Assembly: GCF_018130825.1 (NCBI RefSeq)
Contig: NZ_JAFCJS010000007.1
Span: 248,001 to 312,000 of the forward strand
Source of the DNA: Bradyrhizobium liaoningense
GTDB taxonomy: Bacteria > Pseudomonadota > Alphaproteobacteria > Rhizobiales > Xanthobacteraceae
Direction of reading: 5' to 3'
Length of the DNA stretch: 64,000 nucleotides
Positions within the stretch are counted from its first letter, which is position 1. The number at the start of each line of letters is the position of its first letter. Below are positions 33,549-41,929 of the stretch, piece by piece. The translations under genes were made by a program, and so were the position numbers. Below the pieces are notes generated by a model that searched no databases, had not been told where the DNA came from, and was given only the letters and a program-made list of their open reading frames with translations.

Positions 33549-34646
33549 TCAGACCTTCGCGGATTTGGCCGCAGATGATTTGGATGAAGAGGATTTGGAC
33601 TTCGCGGGTTTTGCAGGGGCCGGGCCATCGATCTGGCGGCAGGAGTCGCGCTGGATCAGCTTGGCGCCGACGCGATATTCGCGCACGCCGTCATTGCCGT
33701 TACCCTTGCTGTTTCCCCTGGCATCCATGCGATGCAGCAGCCGGTCGACGGCGAGATTGGCAAGGTCCCGCGCGCCGTTGTCAACGATGCTGATCGCCGG
33801 GCGATGCCATTCGAACCACGGCATGTCCTCGTAGCAGAGCAGGGAGAGATCATCGGGAACGGCGATGTTCCGTTCCGCCGTGACGCGCAGCACACCGAGC
33901 GTGGCCTCATGATTGGCGACGAAGATCGCGCTGGGCGGGCGGGGGAGGTCGAGCAGCTTGCGGGCAAAGGTCGCGCCGGTCTCGGGCTCGAAATGGCCCG
34001 CGTGAATCAATGCGTCGTCCCTGGTGATCCCCGCCTCACGCAGCGCGCGGACATAGCCGGACAACCGTTCGCGGCCGGACGTGGTGTCCTGGCGGCCGAC
34101 GATCAGCCCGATGCGCTTGTGCCCGAGCTCGATCAAATGGCGCGTGCCCAGATAAGCGCCTTGCGGATCGTCGGCGAGCACGGTCTCGAGATCGGTCGCG
34201 TCATCGCGCCGCACCAGGCAGACGATGGGCACGTCCTTGGAGAGCGTCTTGAGCTGCGCGCCGTTCTTGCCGGTGGGCACCACGATCAGCCCGTCGATGC
34301 GGTGGTCGACCAGCGTGGTGAGGGTGTCGCTCTCCTGCTGTGGATCGTCGCCGCCGATGCACAGAAGCATCTGATAACCCAGCGCCTTCAGGCGCGCCTG
34401 CACCACCTCGGCCATCACCTGGAACGAGGCGTTGGTGAGATTGTGGACGAGCAGCGCCACCAGCCGCGATTGTCCGGTCTTGAGGCCGCGCGCGATCGGG
34501 TTCGGCCGATAGCCGAGCTCGCGTGCGATGCGCACCAGGCGCTGCTGCGTACGCTCGCTAGTCAGGCCGGTTCCCGTCAGCGCTCGGGAAGCAGTGCTGA
34601 CTGAAACGCGGGCCGCCTGTGCCACATCTTTGAGCGTGACGCTCAT
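33549..34646 (-). CDS. LacI-family transcriptional repressor
   Basis: A 365-residue regulator. The helix-turn-helix and hinge helix are at residues 1-55 (VTLKDVAQAARVSVSTASRAL) and a periplasmic-binding-protein-like effector domain follows. The C-terminus is a Lys/Ser/Ala-rich tail (AKPAKSKSSSSKSSAAKSAK), unusual for the family. The ATG at 34646 is preferred over the TTG just before it. It is first in the minus arm and divergent from the DapA gene; the gap holds two identical palindromic operators. It probably represses both arms and is released by a pathway sugar acid, keto acid or similar. Confidence 0.92.
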   Translation of the reverse strand: MSVTLKDVAQAARVSVSTASRALTGTGLTSERTQQRLVRIARELGYRPNPIARGLKTGQSRLVALLVHNLTNASFQVMAEVVQARLKALGYQMLLCIGGDDPQQESDTLTTLVDHRIDGLIVVPTGKNGAQLKTLSKDVPIVCLVRRDDATDLETVLADDPQGAYLGTRHLIELGHKRIGLIVGRQDTTSGRERLSGYVRALREAGITRDDALIHAGHFEPETGATFARKLLDLPRPPSAIFVANHEATLGVLRVTAERNIAVPDDLSLLCYEDMPWFEWHRPAISIVDNGARDLANLAVDRLLHRMDARGNSKGNGNDGVREYRVGAKLIQRDSCRQIDGPAPAKPAKSKSSSSKSSAAKSAKV

Positions 34647-34663
34647 CAAACCTGCCGATAGAC

Positions 34664-34677
34664 TGCAAACGATTGCA
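34664..34677. promoter_or_regulatory. LacI-type operator, copy 1
   Basis: TGCAAACGATTGCA is a near-perfect 14-bp palindrome with the central CG typical of LacI-family operators. It lies 18 bp before the LacI ATG, so it probably mediates autorepression. An identical copy is at 34751. Confidence 0.8.
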
Positions 34678-34750
34678 GAAACGCTATGAGCTTATTCCAC
34701 GCGGATCAAGCTCAAAAAATGGATGGTGTTGCCCAATGCAGAGCCATTTA

Positions 34751-34764
34751 TGCAAACGATTGCA
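34751..34764. promoter_or_regulatory. LacI-type operator, copy 2
   Basis: TGCAAACGATTGCA, identical to the copy at 34664 and 87 bp from it (about 8.3 helical turns), lies 70 bp before the DapA gene start. The spacing would allow looping by a tetrameric repressor. Confidence 0.8.
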
Positions 34765-34833
34765 TAAAGCGTGCGGATATTCCGCAGGCAGCATCCATCG
34801 TCTGAATCCACCCGAGCACCCGGCAGTACCCTG

Positions 34834-35739
34834 ATGAAGACGTTCCGCGGTACCTACACCGTCATGATCACCCCGTTCACGGCAGCGGGCGAGGTCGACG
34901 TCGCGGCCTTGCGCGCCTTCGTCGACTGGCAGATCGCAGAGGGCATTCACGGGCTGATCCCGCTCGGCTCGACCGGCGAGTTCCTGTCCATGGACGACGA
35001 CGAGAAGGCGCTGGTGGCGGAGGTCGTCATTCGCCAGGCCGCGGGCCGCGTCCCCGTGCTGATCGGCACCGGCGCGGAGGATACGCGTGAGGTGGTGCGC
35101 CTCAGCCGCCGTGCCGAAAAACTGGGCGCTGATGGTGTGATGATCATCCCGCCGTTCTATTCGACGCCGACCGACGACGAGCTCGTCCATCATTACAAGA
35201 CGGTGGCCGACGCGATCGCGCTGCCGATCATGGTCTACAACAATCCCGCGACCGCCAATGTCGATCTCAAGCCGCCGCTCGTGGCGCGCATCGCCGAGAT
35301 CGACAACTGCCTTTATATCAAGGAGTCGACGCTGGAGGTGACGCGGGTGCGCGACATCATCCGGCTCTGCGGCGACAGGATGACGGTGTTCGGCGGCATC
35401 CTCGGTTTCGAATCCTTCGTCGAGGGCGCGCAGGGCTGGGTGGCCGTGGCCTCCAACGTGGTCCCGGCAGAGATGGCCCGCATCTTCAGCCTCGTTGCCG
35501 ACCACGGCGCGATCAAGGAAGCGCGCGAGCTCTATCTCAAATACCTGCCGGTGATCGAATTCGTCGGCGGCCAGGCCTATGTCGCCGGCAGCAAGGCGCT
35601 GCTCAGTCATATGGGCTTTGCGGCCGGCCATCCGCGCCCGCCGCGTCTGCCGCTGCCGGCCGCGCAGGATGCGGCCGCGCGCGCCCTGGTCAAGACGTTT
35701 GATCTCGCCTGGCGCGGCGCGCCGGTTGCGGCTGCCTAG
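34834..35739 (+). CDS. DapA-family aldolase/dehydratase, canonical GSTGE type
   Basis: A 301-residue class I lyase. It has PLGSTGEFLSM (pyruvate carboxylate-binding motif), the catalytic Tyr in VYNNPAT and the Schiff-base Lys in YIKEST. The family includes dihydrodipicolinate synthase, N-acetylneuraminate lyase, sugar-acid dehydratases and hydratase-aldolases, so the reaction cannot be named. It is first in the plus arm, behind the second LacI operator. The ATG at 34834 starts the conserved domain; an upstream in-frame ATG at 34771 is rejected because it lies too close to the operator and adds no homology. Confidence 0.88.
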   Translation: MKTFRGTYTVMITPFTAAGEVDVAALRAFVDWQIAEGIHGLIPLGSTGEFLSMDDDEKALVAEVVIRQAAGRVPVLIGTGAEDTREVVRLSRRAEKLGADGVMIIPPFYSTPTDDELVHHYKTVADAIALPIMVYNNPATANVDLKPPLVARIAEIDNCLYIKESTLEVTRVRDIIRLCGDRMTVFGGILGFESFVEGAQGWVAVASNVVPAEMARIFSLVADHGAIKEARELYLKYLPVIEFVGGQAYVAGSKALLSHMGFAAGHPRPPRLPLPAAQDAAARALVKTFDLAWRGAPVAAA

Positions 35740-35753
35740 ATTGAGGTGAACGG

Positions 35754-36944
35754 ATGAACCTGCTCGACGGCGTCAAGATCCTCAGCTTCAACCACTATCT
35801 CGCGGGGCCCCTGGCGGCGCAGACGCTCGCCGATCTCGGTGCCGACGTCATCGCCGTCGAGCCGATCGAGGGCGCGTTCCAGCGCAACTGGGCGGTCGCC
35901 AATCATTTCGTTGCAGGCGACAGCGTCAATCATCTGGCGACCGGGCGCAACAAGCGCAGCATCGCGGTCGATCTCAAGCATCCCGACGGCATCGCCGCGG
36001 TGAAGAAGCTGGTCGCGACCGCCGATGTCGTGATGGAGAATTTTCGCCCCGGCACCATGGCCAAGCTCGGCCTCGGCTACGACACGCTCAAGGCGATCAA
36101 CCCCGGCCTGATCTATGCGGTCGCGACCGGCTTCGGATCGGACGGGCCATACAAGGATCGCCCCGGCCAGGATCTGCTGCTCCAGGCGATGTCGGGCCTG
36201 GCGATGCGGACCGGGCGTGCGGACGGCGAACCGACCGCGGTCGGCGCCGTCATCGTCGATCAGCATGCCGCCTCGCTCTATGCCATGAGCATCCTCGCGG
36301 CGCTGTTCGCGCGAACGAAGACCGCAAAAGGCCGGCTCGTCGAGGTCAACCTCTATCAGGCCGCGCTCGATCTCCAGGTCGAGCCGCTGACGGCATGGCT
36401 CAACGGCGCGCCGTCGCCGACGTCGCGCGGTCCGGCCGGCATCGCGGCCTGGTTCAGCCCCGGGCCCTACGGCGTTCACGCCACGGCGGACGGTCATATG
36501 GCGATCTCCATGGCCGCGCCCAAGGCGCTCGCCGTTGCGCTCGAGAGCGAAGCGCTGAAGCAGTTCGGCGACACCGACAGTTTTTCGAAGCGCGAGGAGA
36601 TCACGCGGATCGTCGCGGCGCGCCTGAAGCAGAAGTCGACGGCAGATTGGCTGCCCGCGCTGGAAGCCGCGAAGATCTGGCACGCGCCGGTGCAGGATTA
36701 TCGCGACCTCGAGGCCGATCCCCAGCTCAGGCATCTCGGCGTGTTCAAGAGTGCCGAGAGTACGGGCGGCGCGCCGATCCGCATGGTCGCGCATCCCGCG
36801 CGCTATGACGGGCAGACGCCGGAGGTGCGGCTGGTGCCGCAGCGGCTGGGCGCGCAGACGCGCGAAGTGCTCGGCGAGATCGGCTACGGCGCCGCCGAGA
36901 TTGACGCCATGGTTGCCGGCAAGGCTGTGGGGGTGGCGCGATGA
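35754..36944 (+). CDS. CaiB/BaiF-type (family III) CoA-transferase
   Basis: A 396-residue enzyme of the formyl-CoA transferase family. It begins LLDGVKILSFNHYLAGPLAAQTLADLGADVIAVEP, with the catalytic Asp expected in RPGQDLLLQAMSG and the GFGSDGPY segment before it. It would transfer CoA to a carboxylic acid substrate, making the thioester for the acyl-CoA dehydrogenase whose start overlaps its end by 4 bp. Confidence 0.9.
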   Translation: MNLLDGVKILSFNHYLAGPLAAQTLADLGADVIAVEPIEGAFQRNWAVANHFVAGDSVNHLATGRNKRSIAVDLKHPDGIAAVKKLVATADVVMENFRPGTMAKLGLGYDTLKAINPGLIYAVATGFGSDGPYKDRPGQDLLLQAMSGLAMRTGRADGEPTAVGAVIVDQHAASLYAMSILAALFARTKTAKGRLVEVNLYQAALDLQVEPLTAWLNGAPSPTSRGPAGIAAWFSPGPYGVHATADGHMAISMAAPKALAVALESEALKQFGDTDSFSKREEITRIVAARLKQKSTADWLPALEAAKIWHAPVQDYRDLEADPQLRHLGVFKSAESTGGAPIRMVAHPARYDGQTPEVRLVPQRLGAQTREVLGEIGYGAAEIDAMVAGKAVGVAR

Positions 36945-38104
36945 TCGATTTTTCACTCCCCGAAGAGACGCGCCTCCTGATCGACACCGTCCGCCGCTTC
37001 GTCGAGACGGAGGTGCAGCCGCTCGAAGACGTCGTCGAGCAGACGGCCAAGGTGCCGGCCGACGCGCTCGCGGTCACCAAGGCCAAGGCGCAGAAGCTCG
37101 GCCTTTACGCCATGAACATGCCGGCTGATGTCGGCGGCGGCGGGCTCACTTGCGTCGAGCACTGCCTGGTCGAGGAAGAATTCGGCAAGACGTCGGACGC
37201 GTTGATCCGCCGCGTGTTCGGCCAGGTCTATCCGATGCTGATGGCCTGCAAGGGCGATCAGGTCGAGCGCTATCTGCTGCCGACGGTGAAGGGCGACAAG
37301 ATCTGCGCGATGGCGATCACCGAGCCGGGCGCCGGTTCCGACGCGGCGTCGATCAGCACCACGGCGCATCTCGACGGCGACGAATGGGTGCTGAACGGCA
37401 CCAAGCATTTCATCAGCGACGGCGACATCGCCGATTATGTGATCCTGATGGCGCTGACTGACAAGGACAAGCGGGCGCGCGGCGGCATCACGCTGTTCCT
37501 GGTCGATCGCGGTACAGCCGGCTTCAAGGTCGCGCGCACCCAGCCGATGATGGGCCATCGCGGCTATGGCCATGCCGAGCTGAGCTTCGAGGATTGCCGC
37601 ATTCCGAAGGCGGCGGTGCTCGGCGAGGTCGGCGGCGGCTTCAAGCTGATCATGCAGAGCGTGCTGCAGATCCGTCTCGCCCATATCGGCGCCCGCGCGG
37701 TCGGCATGGCGCAGCGCGCGCTCGAGATGATGCGCAAGCATGCCGGCGAACGGCGCCAGTTCGGCCAGCTCATCGGCGACTTCCAGATGGTGCAGAAGCT
37801 GATCGCCGATTCCGCCACCGAGATTTTTGGCGTCAAGATGATGGTGATGAACGCCGCGTGGGACATCGATCAAGGCAAGGATGCGCGCGACAAGGTCTCG
37901 ATGATCAAGGTCGCGGCGTCCGAGATGCAGGGCCGCGTCGTCGATCGCGCCATCCAGGTGTTCGGCGGCATGGGATTCAGCAAGGACCTGCCGCTGGAGC
38001 GCATGTACCGCGATGCCCGCGTCACCCGCATCTATGACGGCACCTCCGAGATTCACCGCATGCTGGTCGCGCGCAGCACCATCAAGAACGGCTTGCAGCT
38101 CTAG
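36941..38104 (+). CDS. Acyl-CoA dehydrogenase with Asp at the usual Glu position
   Basis: A 387-residue FAD enzyme. The segments AITEPGAGSDAASI, GTKHFISDGDIAD and VFGGMGFSKDLPLERMYRD are all typical. The C-terminal active-site segment reads RIYDGTSEIHR, with Asp where most members have the catalytic Glu of YEGT. Some branched or long-chain members place the base elsewhere or use Asp, so activity is still likely. It pairs with the CaiB enzyme and the two hotdog proteins that follow. Confidence 0.9.
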   Translation: MIDFSLPEETRLLIDTVRRFVETEVQPLEDVVEQTAKVPADALAVTKAKAQKLGLYAMNMPADVGGGGLTCVEHCLVEEEFGKTSDALIRRVFGQVYPMLMACKGDQVERYLLPTVKGDKICAMAITEPGAGSDAASISTTAHLDGDEWVLNGTKHFISDGDIADYVILMALTDKDKRARGGITLFLVDRGTAGFKVARTQPMMGHRGYGHAELSFEDCRIPKAAVLGEVGGGFKLIMQSVLQIRLAHIGARAVGMAQRALEMMRKHAGERRQFGQLIGDFQMVQKLIADSATEIFGVKMMVMNAAWDIDQGKDARDKVSMIKVAASEMQGRVVDRAIQVFGGMGFSKDLPLERMYRDARVTRIYDGTSEIHRMLVARSTIKNGLQL

Positions 38105-38114
38105 GGAACGTCTC

Positions 38115-38522
38115 ATGTCTCACGCACCTCTCAAGCCCGGCGCCGCCTTCGCCTTCCGCAAGACCATGACGGTCGCCGAGCAGGCGATGTTCACCGGCAT
38201 CAGCGGCAATCTCGGCGGGCTCTATGTCGATGCCGTCCGCGCGAAGAAGGCGGGCGCGTCCAACATGGTGGCCTTCGAGCTCGCGGTCGGCGGTCTCGCC
38301 ACCACCTGCCTCAGCCAGCTCGGTGGTCCCACACGGCGGATCGGCAGTATCGCGCTGACGTTCGCGGCGCCCGTGATTGTCGGCGACTCGGTCGAAGCCA
38401 GGGCCGAGATCGTCTCGGTTGCGGGCGATGACGCAGTCTGCCGCATCACCTGCACGCTGTCGCCCTCAGGCGCGACCGTGGTCGACGGCACCGCGACCCT
38501 GGTTCCCTTTGCCAAGGCCTGA
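38115..38522 (+). CDS. MaoC-like hotdog protein lacking the catalytic Asp/His
   Basis: A 135-residue hotdog-fold protein similar in size and layout to the next gene. At the hydratase motif it reads GISGNLGGLYVDAVRAKKAG, where active MaoC proteins have a D-x-N-P-x-H pattern; both catalytic residues are absent. The central segment SNMVAFELAVGGLATTCL matches the position of the GxMxxGL helix. It lies 3 bp before an intact MaoC gene and is probably its non-catalytic partner subunit. Confidence 0.75.
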   Translation: MSHAPLKPGAAFAFRKTMTVAEQAMFTGISGNLGGLYVDAVRAKKAGASNMVAFELAVGGLATTCLSQLGGPTRRIGSIALTFAAPVIVGDSVEARAEIVSVAGDDAVCRITCTLSPSGATVVDGTATLVPFAKA

Positions 38523-38525
38523 GCC

Positions 38526-38957
38526 ATGTACGAGCCAAAGTCCTTCGACGATCTCAAGGTGAATGACAGGGTCAGCCTGAGCAAGACCATCACCGAAGCC
38601 GATGGCGCGCTCTACATCGCCGCGACCGGCGATTTCGGCCCTGTTCATGTCGACGAGGTCTATGCCGGCGCGACGCGCTTCGGCCGCAGGCTGGCGCCGG
38701 GGATCATGGTCGCGGGCCTCTGCACCAGCATCCTCACCTCTGAGCTGGTCGGCACCATCGGCGTGTCGGTGGAGGACCGCTTCTGGTTTACCGGCCCCGT
38801 GTTCTACGGCGACACGCTCACCTTCGACGTCTGGATCGCCGAGCAGCACGAGGCGACCCGCACCATCATCTGGGAGGCGAGCGCGCGCAACGAGGGCGGC
38901 CTCGAAGTGCTGAAGGCGCGCGCGAGCCTGAAATTTCCGCGGCGGAAACCATCATGA
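38526..38957 (+). CDS. MaoC-like enoyl-CoA hydratase (catalytic partner)
   Basis: A 143-residue hotdog protein with the motif ATGDFGPVHVDEVYAGATRFG, which keeps the Asp and His of the hydratase site, followed by LAPGIMVAGLCTSIL. It is sandwiched between the non-catalytic hotdog gene and the second DapA gene (4-bp overlap). It would hydrate the enoyl-CoA made by the dehydrogenase encoded upstream. Confidence 0.85.
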   Translation: MYEPKSFDDLKVNDRVSLSKTITEADGALYIAATGDFGPVHVDEVYAGATRFGRRLAPGIMVAGLCTSILTSELVGTIGVSVEDRFWFTGPVFYGDTLTFDVWIAEQHEATRTIIWEASARNEGGLEVLKARASLKFPRRKPS

Positions 38958-39907
38958 GCAAGGCGATGAAGAAACCGGATTTGCGCGGCGTCACGGTCGC
39001 GACCGTGCTGCCCTTCAAGGACGACAGCTCGATCGATTGGGACGGCTATGCCCGCCTGCTGGACTATTGCGCGTGCCCGGACGGCATCGCGGCGGTGTTC
39101 GTCAATGGCCATGCCGGCGAGGGCGGGTCGCTCTCGGACGACGAGCGTCAGGCCGTGATCGAGCGGACACGCCGGCAGATCGGCGGCAAGCCTTTGCTGG
39201 CCGGCATCATCGCGCATTCCACCGCGGAAGCGATCCATCAGGCCCAGCTCGCGGAAGCTGCCGGCGCCGATTGCGCGGTGTTGTTCCCGCCCGCGCCGCT
39301 CGGCGGCGGCGCCTCGGCGACCTCGCGCGCGCCGGTGGCCTTCGTGCAGGCGGTCAGCTCCGCCATCGGCATTCCCGTGTCGATCTTCCAGTATCCGCTT
39401 GCGTCCGGCTTCGGCTATTCGCCGGAGACGCTGGCGAAGATCGCCGCGCTCGACAGCGTCATCGCCATCAAGGAAGGCAGCGACACCATGCTGGCCTATG
39501 ACGAGAACCGGCGGGCGGTGAAGCAGGCCGATCCGTCTGTCGCGATCCTGCCGTCGAACTTCAACTGGTTCCTGCCGCAGCTCGCCGTCGGCGGCGACGG
39601 CATTCTCTCCGGCCTTGTCAGTCTCGCCCCGCATCTGTTCGCAGAACTGTGGCAGGCCTCGCTTGCCGACGACCTCAAGGCGATGCGCGCCGTCAACGAG
39701 CGGCTCTATCCGATCGTCCGCGCCATCTACGGACCTGCGCCGATCATGGACATGCACACCCGCATGAAGGTCGGGCTGAAGGCGCTCGGCCTGATCCGCA
39801 ACGCCGATCCGCGGCCGCCGTTGCTGCCGGTTCTGCCTGCGCTGTGCGATGCCATTGCAACGACGGTCGGCGCGGCGCGCGCGGCCGGCGACATCCGCCT
39901 GGCATGA
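38954..39907 (+). CDS. DapA-family lyase, divergent NGHAGE type (copy 2)
   Basis: A 317-residue DapA-fold protein. The Schiff-base Lys is in AIKEGSD and a Tyr is in IFQYPLA, so class I chemistry is retained. The canonical GSTGE motif is replaced by VNGHAGEG, removing the Thr pair that normally helps in proton relay. The protein at 42709 has the same replacement, so the two form their own subgroup. Substrate unknown. The start overlaps the MaoC stop by 4 bp. Confidence 0.85.
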   Translation: MSKAMKKPDLRGVTVATVLPFKDDSSIDWDGYARLLDYCACPDGIAAVFVNGHAGEGGSLSDDERQAVIERTRRQIGGKPLLAGIIAHSTAEAIHQAQLAEAAGADCAVLFPPAPLGGGASATSRAPVAFVQAVSSAIGIPVSIFQYPLASGFGYSPETLAKIAALDSVIAIKEGSDTMLAYDENRRAVKQADPSVAILPSNFNWFLPQLAVGGDGILSGLVSLAPHLFAELWQASLADDLKAMRAVNERLYPIVRAIYGPAPIMDMHTRMKVGLKALGLIRNADPRPPLLPVLPALCDAIATTVGAARAAGDIRLA

Positions 39908-39918
39908 GGGACGAGACG

Positions 39919-40221
39919 ATGCCGGACGGAGCCTTCATCCATATTGTGCGGGTCGACATCGATCCCGAGCACGAGGCTGCGTTCAACGCCTGGTACGAGC
40001 AAAAGCATTTCCCTGATCTGCTCGCTTGTCCCGGCTGGCTCTCGGCAAAACGCTTCGTCTCCATCGGCGACGGGCCGAAATATGCCGCGATGTACGAAGT
40101 CGCGGGACGATGGGCATTCGAGACGCCGGAATTCCTGAAGGTGAAGGGTTTTGGTCCGTTCGAATCCCTGGTGAAGAATTTCATGCGCATCCAGCTCAGG
40201 CCGATGTCGGGACCGGCTTGA
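39919..40221 (+). CDS. Small dimeric alpha/beta-barrel protein, function unknown
   Basis: A 100-residue protein with the pattern HIVRVDIDPEHEAAFNAWYE then QKHFPDLLACPGWLSAKRF, as in ferredoxin-like dimeric alpha/beta-barrel proteins (EthD/antibiotic monooxygenase-like). These often act as small isomerases, lyases or monooxygenases in catabolic operons. The ATG at 39919 is 11 bp after the DapA stop; an ATG at 39904 overlaps it and is less likely. No catalytic residue can be assigned. Confidence 0.65.
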   Translation: MPDGAFIHIVRVDIDPEHEAAFNAWYEQKHFPDLLACPGWLSAKRFVSIGDGPKYAAMYEVAGRWAFETPEFLKVKGFGPFESLVKNFMRIQLRPMSGPA

Positions 40222-40343
40222 GAGGATCGAAGACGATGCTGCCTGCCGTGTCGCGAGATCCGGCCGGCCGCATCCAAGAAACGTCAAAGGGGAATCCCGG
40301 ACGAGGGACTGCATCGGTCATTGGCGTCTTACTGGAGGTATCC

Positions 40344-41180
40344 ATGGTCTCGACACTGTTTCGCTTGAGTGCGGCCGCAGCACTCGTTCTCGCATCGACG
40401 GCGGTGCATGCCGCATGTACGCCCGCAATCACCGATGACAATCTGATTGCGCCCGGTAAACTGCAGCTCTCCATCAACCCGACCAATCCGCCGCAGCAAT
40501 TCGTCGACAAGGACGGTCAGTTGCAGGGCCTCAACGTCGAGCTCGCCGCCGAGCTCGGCAAGCGGTTGTGTCTTCCGGTCGAACTCGTCCGGATGGATTT
40601 TCCGGCCATGATTCCTGCCTTGGGCGCAGCGCGCATCGACGGCGTCAATACCGGCATGTTCTGGACCGAGGAACGCTCGAAGCTGATGTACATGGTGCCG
40701 TACGCCATTCAGGCGATCTCGGTCGTGGTTGCGCCCGATAGCGGCACAAAACTTGCTACCGAGAACGATCTGATCGGAAAATCATCCGCGGTCGAGGTCA
40801 GCAGCTACCAGATGAACTGGCTCAAGAAACTCAGCGATGCGAGCGTGGCAAAGGGCGGCGCAGCCGTCGAGATGCGCACGTTCCCGACCGCGACGAACGT
40901 CGTGAGTGCGCTGCTTGCGGGGCAGGTGGATAACGCGCTGCTGGTCGACAGCGTGGCGCGCGATCTCGTCGGCCGTGGTCGCGTGAAGGAAGTTCTGAGC
41001 GGGCTCGGCACGGCCAGGACCACGCTTGGTTTCCGCAACAAGACTGTCGCCGATACCGTCGTCAAGGCGCTCAACGCGATGCGGGCCGACGGCTTTTATC
41101 AGGCGCTGTTCGACAAGTTCGGCCTGACCGCCATGCCGGCCGATCAGCCGCTTGCGATCGCCGGCCCCGGTCCGGCCTGA
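40344..41180 (+). CDS. Family 3 ABC solute-binding protein (paralogue of the one at 29034)
   Basis: A 278-residue periplasmic protein with a signal peptide at residues 1-23 (cleavage after VHA). The cleft segments are LSINPTNPPQQFVDKDGQLQ, RMDFPAMIPALGAARID and NTGMFWTEERSKLM. GGAGG upstream of the ATG at 40344 fixes the start; the frame extends upstream only as read-through. The permease and ATPase follow directly, forming a complete polar-amino-acid-type importer. The absence of the usual D/R amino-acid motifs I could check by eye is not decisive; the ligand may be a carboxylic acid. Confidence 0.9.
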   Translation: MVSTLFRLSAAAALVLASTAVHAACTPAITDDNLIAPGKLQLSINPTNPPQQFVDKDGQLQGLNVELAAELGKRLCLPVELVRMDFPAMIPALGAARIDGVNTGMFWTEERSKLMYMVPYAIQAISVVVAPDSGTKLATENDLIGKSSAVEVSSYQMNWLKKLSDASVAKGGAAVEMRTFPTATNVVSALLAGQVDNALLVDSVARDLVGRGRVKEVLSGLGTARTTLGFRNKTVADTVVKALNAMRADGFYQALFDKFGLTAMPADQPLAIAGPGPA

Positions 41181-41197
41181 GATACGGAGACGAGCCG

Positions 41198-41929
41198 ATG
41201 AGCCATTTCAGTCCGACGGCCGCCGTCAGCTACTTCTTCAACTACTTCCTGATGAAGGGAGTGCTCGTCACCATCGGCCTGACGGTGGCGGCGGTTGTCG
41301 GCGGATTGATTCTCGGCATGGGCATCGCGTTGCTGCGCATGTCGTCCAATCCGGTGCTCGCGGGTGCCGCGCGTTTCTACATCTGGTTCTTCCGCGGCAC
41401 GCCGCTTCTGATCCAGCTGGTGGTGATCTACAGCGGCTTGCCGCAGCTGGGCATCAAGTTCAGCGTGATCACCTGCGCGCTCGTTGGCCTGATCCTCAAC
41501 GAGGCGGCCTATCTCGCCGAGATCGTGCGCAGCGGCTTCATGGCGGTGTCGGCGGGGCAGCGCGAGGCCGCCTGGGCGCTCAGCCTGTCGCCCTGGGTCA
41601 CGTTCCGTCGCGTCACCCTGCCGCAGGCGTTCCGGCTGATGATCCCGCCGCTCGGCAACTCCATCAACTCGCTCCTGAAGGCGACCTCGCTCGCCTCCGT
41701 AATCTCGGTCGAGGAGCTGATGCGCCGCAGTGACATGCTGATGCAGGAGCATTTCCAGATCCTTGAAGTCTATGCGGCGGCAACCGCGTATTACCTGATC
41801 CTCACCTCGGTCTGGGATGCGGTGCAGCGCCGGCTCGAGAAGCATTTCGGTCGATCGAGTGTTGCGAAATCCAGGAAGGTCGCGGCGAGGGCGCCGGTCG
41901 CACAGGCGAGCGTGGAGGCCCGGGCATGA
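41198..41929 (+). CDS. Amino-acid-type ABC transporter permease
   Basis: A 243-residue membrane protein of the HisM/GlnP family. The segment RFYIWFFRGTPLLIQLVVIY is the family hallmark and the coupling loop is AWALSLSPWVTFRRVTLPQA. Only one permease gene is present, so a homodimer is expected. It overlaps the ATPase gene by 4 bp. Confidence 0.92.
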   Translation: MSHFSPTAAVSYFFNYFLMKGVLVTIGLTVAAVVGGLILGMGIALLRMSSNPVLAGAARFYIWFFRGTPLLIQLVVIYSGLPQLGIKFSVITCALVGLILNEAAYLAEIVRSGFMAVSAGQREAAWALSLSPWVTFRRVTLPQAFRLMIPPLGNSINSLLKATSLASVISVEELMRRSDMLMQEHFQILEVYAAATAYYLILTSVWDAVQRRLEKHFGRSSVAKSRKVAARAPVAQASVEARA

